NCBI GenBank assembly: GCA_017547885.1 | Contig: JAFYOP010000004.1 | Location: 507,312 to 571,311, forward strand | Direction: 5' to 3' | DNA: 64,000 nt | Source of the DNA: Clostridia bacterium | GTDB lineage: Bacteria > Bacillota > Clostridia > Christensenellales > CAG-138 | Shown: one piece after another, positions 37,118 to 45,394 of the stretch | Layout: every line of letters starts with the position of its first letter | Numbering within the stretch: the first letter of the stretch is position 1 | Made by a program: the position numbers and the translations under genes | Notes under the pieces: model-generated | Database searches by the model: none | What the model saw: only the letters and a program-made list of their open reading frames with translations | Told to the model about the DNA's origin: nothing

Positions 37118-37312
37118 ATGTTTGTAATAAAGCCCGGAGACGATACCGTTACAAAATCTATGAGGATGCCCAAAAGCTTGGCTCAGAAGATGGACGGGCT
37201 GGCGGAGGAATACAATGTATCCTTTACCGACCTTGTGCTGCAGTGTCTGGAGTATGCTCTGGACAACATGCAAACCGGGGAAAACATGGAAAAAACAGCC
37301 TCTGCAAAGTAA
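37118..37312 (+). CDS. Small ribbon-helix-helix-type protein downstream of surface protein 1
   Basis: A 64-residue protein. TVTKSMRMPKSLAQKMDGLAEE looks like a ribbon-helix-helix (CopG/Arc/MetJ-like) start, with a basic beta strand (TKSMRMP) then helix A, turn (YNVSF) and helix B (TDLVLQCLEYALDNM). It begins 29 bases after the surface-protein stop and is probably cotranscribed. A second copy follows surface protein 2. Such proteins usually bind DNA as dimers; here the obvious target would be the module's own promoter or leader, but that is inference. There is no toxin gene beside it. Confidence 0.72.
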   Translation: MFVIKPGDDTVTKSMRMPKSLAQKMDGLAEEYNVSFTDLVLQCLEYALDNMQTGENMEKTASAK

Positions 37313-37325
37313 ACCCAAGCATTAT

Positions 37326-37354
37326 TGCAGGGCGGCGCAAGCCGCCCTGTTTTT
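37326..37354 (+). terminator. Intrinsic terminator of module 1
   Basis: GCAGGGCGGC/GCCGCCCTGT with a four-base loop and TTTT. Confidence 0.87.
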
Positions 37355-37375
37355 CGTTATGGTGGGTTTATGTGG

Positions 37376-37404
37376 TTGTTGCGGAAAGATTTTTCAGATA
37401 TACT
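37376..37404 (+). promoter_or_regulatory. Promoter of the cNMP-domain gene pair
   Basis: TTGTTG, a 17-base spacer and TATACT, 45 bases before the first gene. Confidence 0.5.
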
Positions 37405-37448
37405 GATAATATAAGAGCACACACCTTGGGAAAGGCGGTATAAGGGAT

Positions 37449-37868
37449 ATGACATCTGTAAACAGAGAATACCGAACCTACAAAGAAGGCGAGATCATAT
37501 TCAGTCAGGGCGAACCTTCGGATTGCATATACGATATCCGCTGGGGCAGCGTTGGCATATTTGTTCACTATGGCACCGAGCAGGAAAAAATGCTTGCCCA
37601 CCGAAGGGGCGATGAGGTCATTGGCGAAATGAGCTTTGTGGATGAGGTGCCCCACAGCGTTACCGCGGTGGCCATGGATGATGAAACAAGGGTAGAGGTG
37701 ATTACAAAGGAAACCTTCAGGTACTATCTGCATGAGAGGCCGGAAAGGGTAATAGCCTTTATACAGAATATGTGCATGCGCATTCGCGACATCACAAACG
37801 ACTATATAGAGGCACGCCGCGCCCTTGCAGAGGCCGCCGAACTTCAGAAGGAAGGGGGAGAGGCATAG
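37449..37868 (+). CDS. Stand-alone cyclic-nucleotide-binding-domain protein 1
   Basis: A 139-residue protein made of one cNMP-binding beta-roll (EGEIIFSQGEPSDCIYDIRWGSVGIF; RRGDEVIGEMSFVDEVPHSVTAVA), followed by helices and a charged tail. The CRP/FNR helix-turn-helix is absent, so it is not a DNA-binding regulator by itself. The GEMSFVDEVPHSVTA loop corresponds to the phosphate-binding cassette, but the key Arg is replaced by His-Ser, so cAMP binding is doubtful. The next gene, starting one base after its stop, encodes a second protein of the same kind; the two may form a heterodimer. Confidence 0.85.
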   Translation: MTSVNREYRTYKEGEIIFSQGEPSDCIYDIRWGSVGIFVHYGTEQEKMLAHRRGDEVIGEMSFVDEVPHSVTAVAMDDETRVEVITKETFRYYLHERPERVIAFIQNMCMRIRDITNDYIEARRALAEAAELQKEGGEA

Positions 37869-38387
37869 ATGGAAAACACCGTTTGTTTCTTCAAAAAGGG
37901 AGATGTCATATACCGGCAGGGCAGCTTTGAAATGTGGATGTACGACCTTAAGAGCGGCAGGGTAGGCATCTATGCAAGTTACGGCGAGCCGGACGAGTTC
38001 CTCCTGACAGAGGTGAAGGGCGGCCCCGGCGCCACCATCGGCACCATCGGACTGCTGGACTCTATGTGCCGCTCTGCCACAGCGGTTGCCCTGGAGGATG
38101 TTGAGGCCATCAAGGTCACCGGCGAAGCCTTTGCGGATTACTACGGCAATGATCCCGATGCGCTGCTGAATATGATGAAAAAGATGAGCGGCCGCATTCG
38201 TGCCCTTACCGATGGCTATCTGGAAACCTGTAAGGCATTGGCAGAGCTTACGGAAAATGAAGAGGACAAGCCCAAGAGTGGATGGTTTATATCCAAGGTG
38301 GAAAAATTCCTTAATGATTACGCTGAAGCTATTGCCAGCCCCAGCGAAACCGGCAACATATATTATCACTATGGCAGTATACGGTAA
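37869..38387 (+). CDS. Stand-alone cyclic-nucleotide-binding-domain protein 2
   Basis: A 172-residue paralogue of the preceding gene product: FKKGDVIYRQGSFEMWMYDLKSGRVGIY, then GATIGTIGLLDSMCRSATAVAL in the cassette position (here Arg-Ser is present) and a helical tail. There is no helix-turn-helix. The C-terminus is extended by about 30 residues (KSGWFISKVEKFLNDYAEA). Direct adjacency to the first protein suggests a two-subunit sensor. Its target is not evident. Confidence 0.85.
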   Translation: MENTVCFFKKGDVIYRQGSFEMWMYDLKSGRVGIYASYGEPDEFLLTEVKGGPGATIGTIGLLDSMCRSATAVALEDVEAIKVTGEAFADYYGNDPDALLNMMKKMSGRIRALTDGYLETCKALAELTENEEDKPKSGWFISKVEKFLNDYAEAIASPSETGNIYYHYGSIR

Positions 38388-38621
38388 GGATTGAGATAAG
38401 GTACTTTTACTGATACAGCTAAATACATATTCGTAAAATATTACTATTAATTGGTGTATTGTATTATAAAAGTATGAAATAAGAATGAGTATAAACCGGG
38501 GTTTATAAAATTACAGTTTATTGCGTAACTATATTACGATATTTGTATTATAATATTGCAACAGAATACCACCGGTACAAAATAATACGATACGAATAAA
38601 ACAGTATTAAAGGAGGCGCCT

Positions 38622-39890
38622 GTGAGCAGACTGATTTTTCATGTTGATGTGAACAGCGCCTTTTTATCGTGGGAGGCGGCAAGACGGGTAAAGGAAGGCG
38701 GCGAGGATATTCGCCTTATCCCCTCCGCAATAGGCGGGGACAGGGAAAAGCGCACAGGCGTTATACTTGCAAAGTCCATCCCGGCAAAAAAGTTTGGCGT
38801 AAAGACGGGGGAGCCGGTGGGTATGGCTCTGCGCAAATGCCCCGAGCTGTTTCTTGCAAGGCCGGATTTTCGCCTGTATGAGGAAAGTTCACGGGCCTTT
38901 GTGGCCATATGCAGGGAGTACGCACCTGTAGTGGAGCAGGTCTCCATAGACGAGTGCTTTCTGGATATGAGCGGCACGGAGCGCATCTATCCCGACCCCA
39001 TGGATATCGCCCTTACCATAAAAAATACCATACGGGACAGGCTGGGCTTCACGGTAAACGTAGGCATAAGCGTCAATAAGCTCCTTGCAAAAATGGCCAG
39101 CGACTTTGAAAAGCCGGACAGGATACATACCCTTTTTCCCGAGGAAATGGCGCAAAAGATGTGGCCTTTGCCTGTGGGAGAGCTGTATACCGTAGGTGCG
39201 GCAACAGCGGAAAAGCTCAGGCGTAAGCACATAAATACCATCGGTGACCTTGCCGGAGCGGACGTAAACAGGATAAAGGCCATCCTGGGAGCAAAACCGG
39301 GACAGCACATACACGATTACGCCAACGGCATAGAAGATTCTCCCGTGCTTGCTGAGCCTGAGGAGGCCAAGGGATACAGCAACTCCACCACCATGTCAAA
39401 GGACGTGGTAACTCCCCAGAGCGCATACAGGATACTGCTGGCCCTCTCTGACAGCGTGGCGGCCCGCATGCGCATGGACGGCGCCAAGGCATACTGCGTT
39501 GCGGTCACCATCCGTGACAATACCTTTAAGACCCGCTCACATCAGCGCAGCATCAAGGAGGCCACCGATGTTACCAACGAGATATACGCCCTGTGCAGGC
39601 AGCTTTTTGACGAGCTGTGGGATAAAAAGACCCCCCTGCGGCTGCTGGGCGTATCCCTTACCGACATAGACCGCACAGGGGGCAGCCAGCTTAGCTTTTT
39701 TGCAGACGAACAGAAGGAGCGCCAGCAAAGGCTGGACAGAGCGGCGGACGCCATACGGGGCAAATTCGGTTCCGGGGCCCTTATGCGGGCCTCCACATAT
39801 GACCCGGACATAAACGTGGGCAGAAAGCACAAGGCCCAGGCAGACCTGAAAAATACCAAAGCAATGCACAAAGAGCAGTACAAAAAATAA
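38622..39890 (+). CDS. dinB: DNA polymerase IV (Y family)
   Basis: A 422-residue Y-family polymerase. The palm has FHVDVNSAFLSWEA (first catalytic Asp) and VEQVSIDECFLDMSG (second Asp-Glu pair), then GISVNKLLAKMASDFEKPD and a little-finger domain. A beta-clamp-type QLSFF motif (residues 353-357) is present near the C-terminus. It copies damaged DNA. The start is a GTG at 38622 behind AAAGGAGG. The 234-base gap upstream is A/T-rich; I see no clear LexA box in it. Confidence 0.94.
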   Translation: MSRLIFHVDVNSAFLSWEAARRVKEGGEDIRLIPSAIGGDREKRTGVILAKSIPAKKFGVKTGEPVGMALRKCPELFLARPDFRLYEESSRAFVAICREYAPVVEQVSIDECFLDMSGTERIYPDPMDIALTIKNTIRDRLGFTVNVGISVNKLLAKMASDFEKPDRIHTLFPEEMAQKMWPLPVGELYTVGAATAEKLRRKHINTIGDLAGADVNRIKAILGAKPGQHIHDYANGIEDSPVLAEPEEAKGYSNSTTMSKDVVTPQSAYRILLALSDSVAARMRMDGAKAYCVAVTIRDNTFKTRSHQRSIKEATDVTNEIYALCRQLFDELWDKKTPLRLLGVSLTDIDRTGGSQLSFFADEQKERQQRLDRAADAIRGKFGSGALMRASTYDPDINVGRKHKAQADLKNTKAMHKEQYKK

Positions 39891-39948
39891 TACGTATAAA
39901 AAAGCGCCTCAAAACTACCAAAGTCTGTCAAAAAATTTCCGAAAAAAG

Positions 39949-39972
39949 TTGACAAATACCGGAGTATATAAT
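39949..39972 (+). promoter_or_regulatory. Probably defective promoter of surface-protein module 2
   Basis: TTGACA and TATAAT are both perfect hexamers but only 12 bases apart; module 1 has 17. Such a spacer is not compatible with normal sigma-A recognition, so this copy may be weak or silent. Confidence 0.55.
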
Positions 39973-40016
39973 CAACATAACGTATTATATGCGTATTATA
40001 TTTGTGGAAGGAAATG

Positions 40017-40165
40017 ACAGCGCTGTGTATGCCGTGCATATGATAATGGCAGATAGGCAAAGGGGCGGGCAGGATAGCTTCTGCTCTGTTTGTACTGTAA
40101 TGGCTTCCATCACCCACAGGATAACTATACACCGCGCAGTATAATACATTGCACGGTGTATTTGT
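40017..40165 (+). ncRNA. Candidate structured leader of surface-protein module 2
   Basis: Homologous to 35300-35428. GTGTAT (40025-40030) pairs with ATACAC (40127-40132); inside are TGCC/GGCA (40030-40051), GGCAG/CTGCT (40068-40085) and a hairpin with ATGG/CCAT and CTGT/ACAG arms (40094-40119). ACACCG (40129-40134) can alternatively pair with CGGTGT (40154-40159). Base changes relative to copy 1 keep the pairing potential, which supports a real RNA structure. Confidence 0.5.
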
Positions 40166-40205
40166 TATACAAAAATATTATTTTAGGAAAGGATTCTCAC
40201 TTGCA

Positions 40206-41836
40206 ATGAAGAAACTTTTAACCTTTATCCTGGTACTGACAATGGTGATGTCAGTGTCCGGCATAGCGTATGCAGTGGCAACTGAAACCGATCTGCAGAC
40301 AGCAATAACTAATGCCGCTGACGGTGTGAAAACTGAAATCGTCCTTACGGGGATGTAACTGTCAGCGACGGTAGCAGCATTACCATACCTGCTGGCAAGG
40401 TTATTGTTATTGACCTTGCAGGTTATACAATCACCGGTAAAGACACTGCTACTGGTAGTTTCGGTTTGATTAATATCGGTCTCGGTGCTGACCTTACCAT
40501 AAAAGACAGCATCGGTGGCGGTAAAATTACCTTGACTGCTGAGATTGATCGTGATTGGAACGCATACTCTTCTGTTGTATCTAATCAGCGGGGTAAACTG
40601 ACTGTTGAGGGAGGAACTATCGAACATCTGGGCGGCACCGACATGGCCTACGGTATCGATAACCTGACTAACGGAAAAGATACTTATGCCGAAACCGTCA
40701 TAAACGGCGGTACCGTCAAGTCTACCTATCGTGCCATTCGTCAGTTCTTGAATGGAGCCGGTACAGCTCAGAATATCCTGACCGTCAACGGTGGTACAAT
40801 TGAGGGCGCTAACAAGTCCATCTGGATGCAGGATCCTAGCGCAAATGCTAATACCGGAACCCTGACTGTTAGTGAGGATGCGACTCTGAAGGGTGACGTA
40901 TACTTATTTGTTACCGCAGGTTCTGCCGAGTGGCCTGTAAGTGTAAGTATTGATGCGGATGCCCTTGACGGCGAATCTACGGTTGTTACTGGTAATGTTC
41001 CTGATGGCTCTCAGGTTAAGGAAACCGAAGGATACTGGGGTATCGTAGACGATGACTCTGTTTCTGTAACCAAGGGTATGGGTTATCCCACTGTCGATGA
41101 AGCCATAGATGCGGCTGAAGCTGGCGACACCATCACTCTGTTGGCTGACGCAGACGTAAGCAGTGTTAATACTACCAAGAACTTGACCATCGTTGACGAA
41201 AACGGCGTTAAATATTCTTTGATGAATGGCTATAAGGTTTATCCTTCTGAACTGAACTTCGACAGTGAGCAGGCGGGTTATTCCGGCGTTGCCGCTCAGA
41301 CCGTTACTATAGAAGGAGTAGGTACAAAGCCTACTGTTACTGTTAACAGCAGTGATTATGTTATTGGCGAGGTACAGGGCGATAACGGCAAGTATACCTT
41401 TACCGTACAGCCCAAGGATGGGCTTTCCGCAGGTAATCACGATGCCAGCCTTACTGTAACCATAGATCAGGCCAGTCCTTCTGCTGATCTCAATGTTGGA
41501 ACTATTGAAGCAAAATTCACTGTTACTGCCAAGCCCTCCTCCGGTTCCAGCATCAGCGTCACCTACAACGGCGGCAACAGCTTCAGCACTTCCAAGTCTG
41601 ATGTGCCCACCTCCGTTGAGATCGACGGCGTGCCCGTAACCTTCAACGGCAACGGCAGCAACTTTACCGTAGGCTGCATCAACCCCGGCGCTAAGTGGAT
41701 AAAGGTAAGCTGGAACAGCACCACCGTTACCACTAACTTTACCCCCGACGGCCTTGTTGAGTGCGCCAACATTGGTATCCCCAAGACCGGCGATATGCCC
41801 ATCTGGGCAGCTGTAGCCGCATTCTTCGGCTTCTAA
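40206..41836 (+). pseudogene. Adhesin-like surface protein 2, frameshifted (paralogue of 35468-37089)
   Basis: From the ATG at 40206, a good signal peptide (MKKLLTFILVLTMVMSVSG, cleavage after AYA) leads into ATETDLQTAITNAADGVKTE and then stops at a TAA (40356-40358). The rest of the protein is open in another frame to 41836. One extra G in the run at 40349-40352 would restore TGDVTVSDGSS and join the two parts into a ~543-residue protein of the same design as copy 1: beta-helix-like repeats, a beta domain (LNFDSEQAGY) and the same C-terminus ending PKTGDMPIWAAVAAFFGF. It could be a pseudogene, a slipped-strand phase variant in its off state, or a sequencing error. Confidence 0.75.
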
Positions 41837-41864
41837 ACAATACTAAGTAAAGGCGGCTTTGACC

Positions 41865-42041
41865 ATGTTTAAGATCAAATCCGGACAGGAGCTTGTAACC
41901 AAGTCCATACGCATGCCGGAAGACATGGCGGTGGAAATGGATAACCTTGCGAAGGAATAAAATGTATCCTTCAGCTCATTGGTGCTGCAGTGCCTCCGCT
42001 ACGCCCTGGATAACATGGACGCCGAGGGTGGCATGGATTAA
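41865..42041 (+). pseudogene. Ribbon-helix-helix gene 2, interrupted by a nonsense codon
   Basis: The product MFKIKSGQELVTKSIRMPED... aligns end to end with the 37118-37312 product, but the codon matching its Tyr (TAC) in EEYNVSF is TAA here (41958-41960). The reading frame continues afterwards with NVSFSSLVLQCLRYALDNM to a second stop at 42041. A single C-to-A change explains it. The truncated 31-residue product would lack helix B, hence the dimer interface. Confidence 0.82.
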
Positions 42042-42062
42042 GCGGCAGCCGCAAAAAACGCA

Positions 42063-42092
42063 GCAAAGGACGGGAAATTTCCCGTCCTTTTT
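42063..42092 (+). terminator. Intrinsic terminator of module 2
   Basis: AAAGGACGGGAAA/TTTCCCGTCCTTTTT, directly after the second ribbon-helix-helix gene. Confidence 0.87.
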
Positions 42093-42093
42093 G

Positions 42094-42304
42094 TATGCAG
42101 GCGTGATACAGGGCGTATACAGAAATTCATTCGAAAAATGAAGCCGGATATCATCTGCATCTGTCAGATGGATTCTTTAGCTGGATCCCACCAAGCCTGT
42201 GGACGAGGATACATTTACTGTAGCCACACCTGTTGATGCCTGTGCTGATGCTGCTTGGAGCAGCGGCGATAAGGCGCAGGAGATAATTCAAATAATATGT
42301 AAAA
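42094..42304. other. Gap with a possible gene remnant, no recognisable gene
   Basis: Part of this stretch reads LDPTKPVDEDTFTVATPVDA and onward on the plus strand with protein-like composition, but it has no start with a ribosome site and runs into the terminator and the antisense acyltransferase gene. I cannot assign it. Confidence 0.3.
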
Positions 42305-42345
42305 GAAAAGAGGGCGCTGATGAAGTCAGCGCCCTTTGTGTTTGG
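42305..42345. terminator. Intrinsic terminator of the acyltransferase gene
   Basis: GAGGGCGCTGA/TCAGCGCCCTT around a five-base loop with A- and T-rich flanks. Confidence 0.8.
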
Positions 42346-42357
42346 CTGAATAATGCA

Positions 42358-43056
42358 TTACACGCTTGCATAGTCCCGGTTAAGCTGATTGAGGCGGTCA
42401 CGGAAGAAGTTTGCTATCATGTCATCGGAGCAAACTCCCTGCTTGTGAAGCTCTCTTAAATATACGGGGCGGCCTATCACCATGCGGTTGCGTTTGCCGT
42501 TGTAGTACACGGGGCAGATGGGCACTTCGCATCCTGTGTTGTGCTGAAACCGTCTTGCCAGAAGAACAAAGCCGCGGTGAAATCGGTCTATGTTTTCGCA
42601 GTATCCTACATCCTCTGAGTTTTCGGGGAAGATGAGCACGTTTTTGCCGTTTTGCATGGCCTGAATACTGTGCTTGATGGTGGTGCTCAGGCGGAGATCT
42701 TTATAGGTTGGAATAAGCTCCGCGCCCCGATACAGCATCTTTGAAATAACGCAGAAGGGAGTGGCTATAAGAAAGGACTTAAGGGGGCTGAACCCCTGCT
42801 TTTTCTTGTAAAAAACATGGTATAAATAATTCCAGCGCTCTGAGATATTCCCGCACATTTCGTGTGTGCCCCAGGGAACAAAACGATAGGGGAAGAAAAG
42901 CTCATAAGTAAAAGGGCCGTTTGCAGCGGCATGGTTTGCAACGTAAATCGTAGGCTGGTTGCCTGTGCTTTCAAGCTGGATTATGGCGGGTTTTTTCTTA
43001 AACAGGCGAAGAAGTGCTTTTAAACTGTCGAGAATAGGATGCTTGGTATGCTCCAT
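42358..43056 (-). CDS. PlsC-like lysophospholipid acyltransferase family protein
   Basis: A 232-residue protein of the glycerolipid acyltransferase superfamily. Block I is NHAAANGPF and block III FPENSEDVG, where the family usually has NHxxxxD and FPEGTRS. The usual catalytic Asp of HX4D is replaced (Gly at that place), so activity as a 1-acyl-glycerol-3-phosphate acyltransferase is uncertain. No signal peptide; a hydrophobic segment near SFLIATPFCVISKML could contact the membrane. GAGGTG precedes the ATG. It is alone, downstream of module 2. Confidence 0.75.
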   Translation of the reverse strand: MEHTKHPILDSLKALLRLFKKKPAIIQLESTGNQPTIYVANHAAANGPFTYELFFPYRFVPWGTHEMCGNISERWNYLYHVFYKKKQGFSPLKSFLIATPFCVISKMLYRGAELIPTYKDLRLSTTIKHSIQAMQNGKNVLIFPENSEDVGYCENIDRFHRGFVLLARRFQHNTGCEVPICPVYYNGKRNRMVIGRPVYLRELHKQGVCSDDMIANFFRDRLNQLNRDYASV

Positions 43057-43384
43057 AGGCAGTCACCTCATAATATATAATTTGTATATTTGAATTGTAA
43101 CATCAAAATGTAATAATATCCAGCATTTTATTTCAAAAAATTGAACTTTTTTGATGGCCATGAACTAATGGATTTTTTAATGGCTATATTTCGGGTAGGG
43201 AAGACAGCAGTTGCAGTTTCAAGAGAAATTTATATTTAGTCTATATGAAAAGTAAAGTTATAATTGTAATTATTTAGTTATGATAATGAAAGCGCTTCCT
43301 CACTTTAAGAGAGAGGAAGCACTTTAAGGTTATTGGTTATTCAATTAATTATGCCCTATAGATTGAATATGAATAGGTGACGCA
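43057..43384. other. A/T-rich intergenic region, no gene
   Basis: About 330 bases with no open frame worth calling. It holds the upstream region of the acyltransferase gene and, at 43289-43326, a hairpin that fits the end of the leftward kinase operon. Confidence 0.6.
43289..43326. terminator. Probable terminator of the leftward KDG kinase operon
   Basis: AAGCGCTTCCTC/GAGGAAGCACTT (one mismatch) with a loop of about 11 bases; on the minus strand it is followed by TTTC and an A/T-rich stretch. Confidence 0.6.
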
Positions 43385-44410
43385 TCAACGCTGTACACGC
43401 CCGGTACCGTCACCGCCCATAAGCTTTTTCACATCTTCGGCAGTTACTCTGTTGAAATCGCCTGAGATAGAGTGCTTAAGGCAGCTGGCTGCAGTAGCAA
43501 ACTCAAGAGCGGCTTGCTTGTTTTCAAGGTTATTGAGGCCGTATATAAGTCCGCCAGCAAAGGAATCGCCGCCACCCACACGGTCAACTATATTGCGTAT
43601 CTCATATTTTTTAGATACGTAGAAATCAGTACCATCATTTAAGCATGCAGCCCAATCGTTCCAGTCAGCACTATGGCTCTCGCGTAAGGTAATAGCAATC
43701 ATCTTCATATTTGGGTAAGTGTCAAGCACTTTACTGCCGAGGACGCGATATTTTTCTCTGTCCAGAGTACCGCTTTCTACCACTACGTCTGTTGTAATGC
43801 CAAGAGACTTTTGAACATCCTCTTCGTTTGCTATTGCAATATCCACATACTGAGCCAGCTCACACATTACTTCAGAGGCTTTTTTGCCGTACTTCCAGAG
43901 ATTTTTGCGATAGTTCAAATCGCAGGAAACAGTGATGCCGCGTTTTTTTGCCTCTTTTACACTCTGGAGAGATAGCTCCATACAGCTTTGGGATATGGCT
44001 GGAGTAATACCGGTAATGTGGAACCAGTCTATACCTTCAAAGGCTTTTTCCCAGTCTATGTCTCCACATTTTGCCAGAGAGATGGCAGAATATGCTCTAT
44101 CGTAAATTACCTTGCTGGGCAGCTGATTGGCTCCGGCCTCCAGATAGTATATGCCCATTCGTCCATCACCCCAGAGTATGCGTTCGGTATCCACGCCAAA
44201 GGAGGCAAGCTGTGCTTTGCATGCCTTAGCTATAGCGTTATCGGGCAAGACAGTAAGAAAAGAAACATCCTGCCCATAGTTTGCCAGAGATACGGCTACA
44301 TTTGCTTCGCCTCCGCCAAAAGTAGCTTCCAGACAGGGACTTTGAAAAAAACGTTCTGTTCCGGGAGCTTTAAGACGCAGCATTATCTCTCCGAAAGTTA
44401 AGTATTTCAT
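43385..44410 (-). CDS. kdgK: 2-keto-3-deoxygluconate kinase (PfkB family)
   Basis: A 341-residue PfkB-fold sugar kinase. [18 protein letters not shown] and [18 protein letters not shown] (with the catalytic Asp) are the two family signatures, and DLNYRKNLW is typical of KDG kinases. It phosphorylates 2-keto-3-deoxygluconate to KDPG, the substrate of the aldolase encoded just upstream. AAGGAG precedes the ATG. It is the last gene of the leftward SDR-Ldh-aldolase-kinase operon. Confidence 0.92.
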   Translation of the reverse strand: MKYLTFGEIMLRLKAPGTERFFQSPCLEATFGGGEANVAVSLANYGQDVSFLTVLPDNAIAKACKAQLASFGVDTERILWGDGRMGIYYLEAGANQLPSKVIYDRAYSAISLAKCGDIDWEKAFEGIDWFHITGITPAISQSCMELSLQSVKEAKKRGITVSCDLNYRKNLWKYGKKASEVMCELAQYVDIAIANEEDVQKSLGITTDVVVESGTLDREKYRVLGSKVLDTYPNMKMIAITLRESHSADWNDWAACLNDGTDFYVSKKYEIRNIVDRVGGGDSFAGGLIYGLNNLENKQAALEFATAASCLKHSISGDFNRVTAEDVKKLMGGDGTGRVQR

Positions 44411-44421
44411 ATTTGTTCTCC

Positions 44422-45378
44422 TTATTTTTGCAGCAGATGTACAGCAAAACCACCAAATTCGTCTTTGAGGTATATTGCTATCATGCGGTCGTTTTTATAT
44501 TTTGCGGTATCGGGAAGATTGGTGAACCCTCTTTTTTCCAGTTCTGCAACAGCAGCCTGTATGGAGTTGGTACGTATGGCAATATGGCCATGCTCACCGA
44601 GGAATACAGACTTGATTACTTCTATGGAGGAGGTGGAAAAGATTGAAGAGCTGCCTGATTTTGCTTCAAAACCAAAGGCTTGGCAAAACTTTTCGCATAT
44701 TTCATCGGCCTGCGAGGCATCCTGACAGTTAATGCCTATATGGGCTACCTCAAAGCCCAACATGGATGCCTTGGCCTGACGGCTGAGCTGTGTTATCCTG
44801 TCAAAATTGCCGGCGGCTATATCCTCCTTGCTGCAGACCCAACTGCCGCCTATGGCATGTACATAGGGAGCAGCGATATAATCACCAATATTTTGTGCGT
44901 TTACTCCTCCTGTGGGTATGAATTTAATTCCGCCAAATGGGCCGGAGAGGGCCTTCATAGCGGCTAATCCACCGTATATTCCAGCAGGGAAGAACTTGAG
45001 TACTTTGAGTCCGAGCCTCAGTGCAGCGGTAATTTCGGTGGGAGTAACACAACCGGGAATTACAGGAATGCTGTTTTCCACACACCAGCTTACTACATCA
45101 TAATCAAAGCCGGGGCTTACAATAAATCTGGCACCACAATTTACTGCGGTTTTGCACTGGTCTAAAGTTATTATGGTACCTGCTCCTACTAATACATCGG
45201 GACAGTTATCCGTGATAAGCTGTATGGATTCTGCGGCAGCATCTGTTCGGAATGTAACTTCCATTATATCTATACCGCCGGCCAGAAGTGCGTTTGCGGT
45301 AGGAACAGCGTTCTCAGCCTTGTCCAATACTGCTACAGGCACAATGCCGCAGCGACTCAGTCTATCCATCATATCCAT
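44422..45378 (-). CDS. KDPG/KHG aldolase fused to a C-terminal VOC (glyoxalase-like) domain
   Basis: A 318-residue fusion. Residues 1-205 are a class I KDPG aldolase ([33 protein letters not shown] with the Schiff-base Lys, FIPTGGV). Residues 210-318 form a VOC-type domain ([19 protein letters not shown] at its start, [37 protein letters not shown] at its end). The aldolase splits KDPG into pyruvate and glyceraldehyde 3-phosphate. The job of the VOC domain is unknown; it could bind a metal or scavenge a by-product such as methylglyoxal. The start at 45378 has AAGGAG 8 bases upstream. Confidence 0.88.
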   Translation of the reverse strand: MDMMDRLSRCGIVPVAVLDKAENAVPTANALLAGGIDIMEVTFRTDAAAESIQLITDNCPDVLVGAGTIITLDQCKTAVNCGARFIVSPGFDYDVVSWCVENSIPVIPGCVTPTEITAALRLGLKVLKFFPAGIYGGLAAMKALSGPFGGIKFIPTGGVNAQNIGDYIAAPYVHAIGGSWVCSKEDIAAGNFDRITQLSRQAKASMLGFEVAHIGINCQDASQADEICEKFCQAFGFEAKSGSSSIFSTSSIEVIKSVFLGEHGHIAIRTNSIQAAVAELEKRGFTNLPDTAKYKNDRMIAIYLKDEFGGFAVHLLQK

Positions 45379-45394
45379 GAGAATATCTCCTTTC

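Noticed and set aside
40206..40466. Programmed ribosomal frameshifting in surface protein 2
   Set aside because: No slippery heptamer plus stem is evident at the shift site, and copy 1 has its shift at a different place; an indel in a homopolymer is simpler.
42199..42459. An 86-codon frame on the plus strand
   Set aside because: It runs through a clear terminator into the antisense acyltransferase gene and has no recognisable domain.
43287..43300. TGAAAGCGCTTCCT, close to the CcpA cre consensus
   Set aside because: It forms one arm of a terminator-like hairpin downstream of the kinase gene and is not near a promoter; two of the conserved cre positions are wrong.
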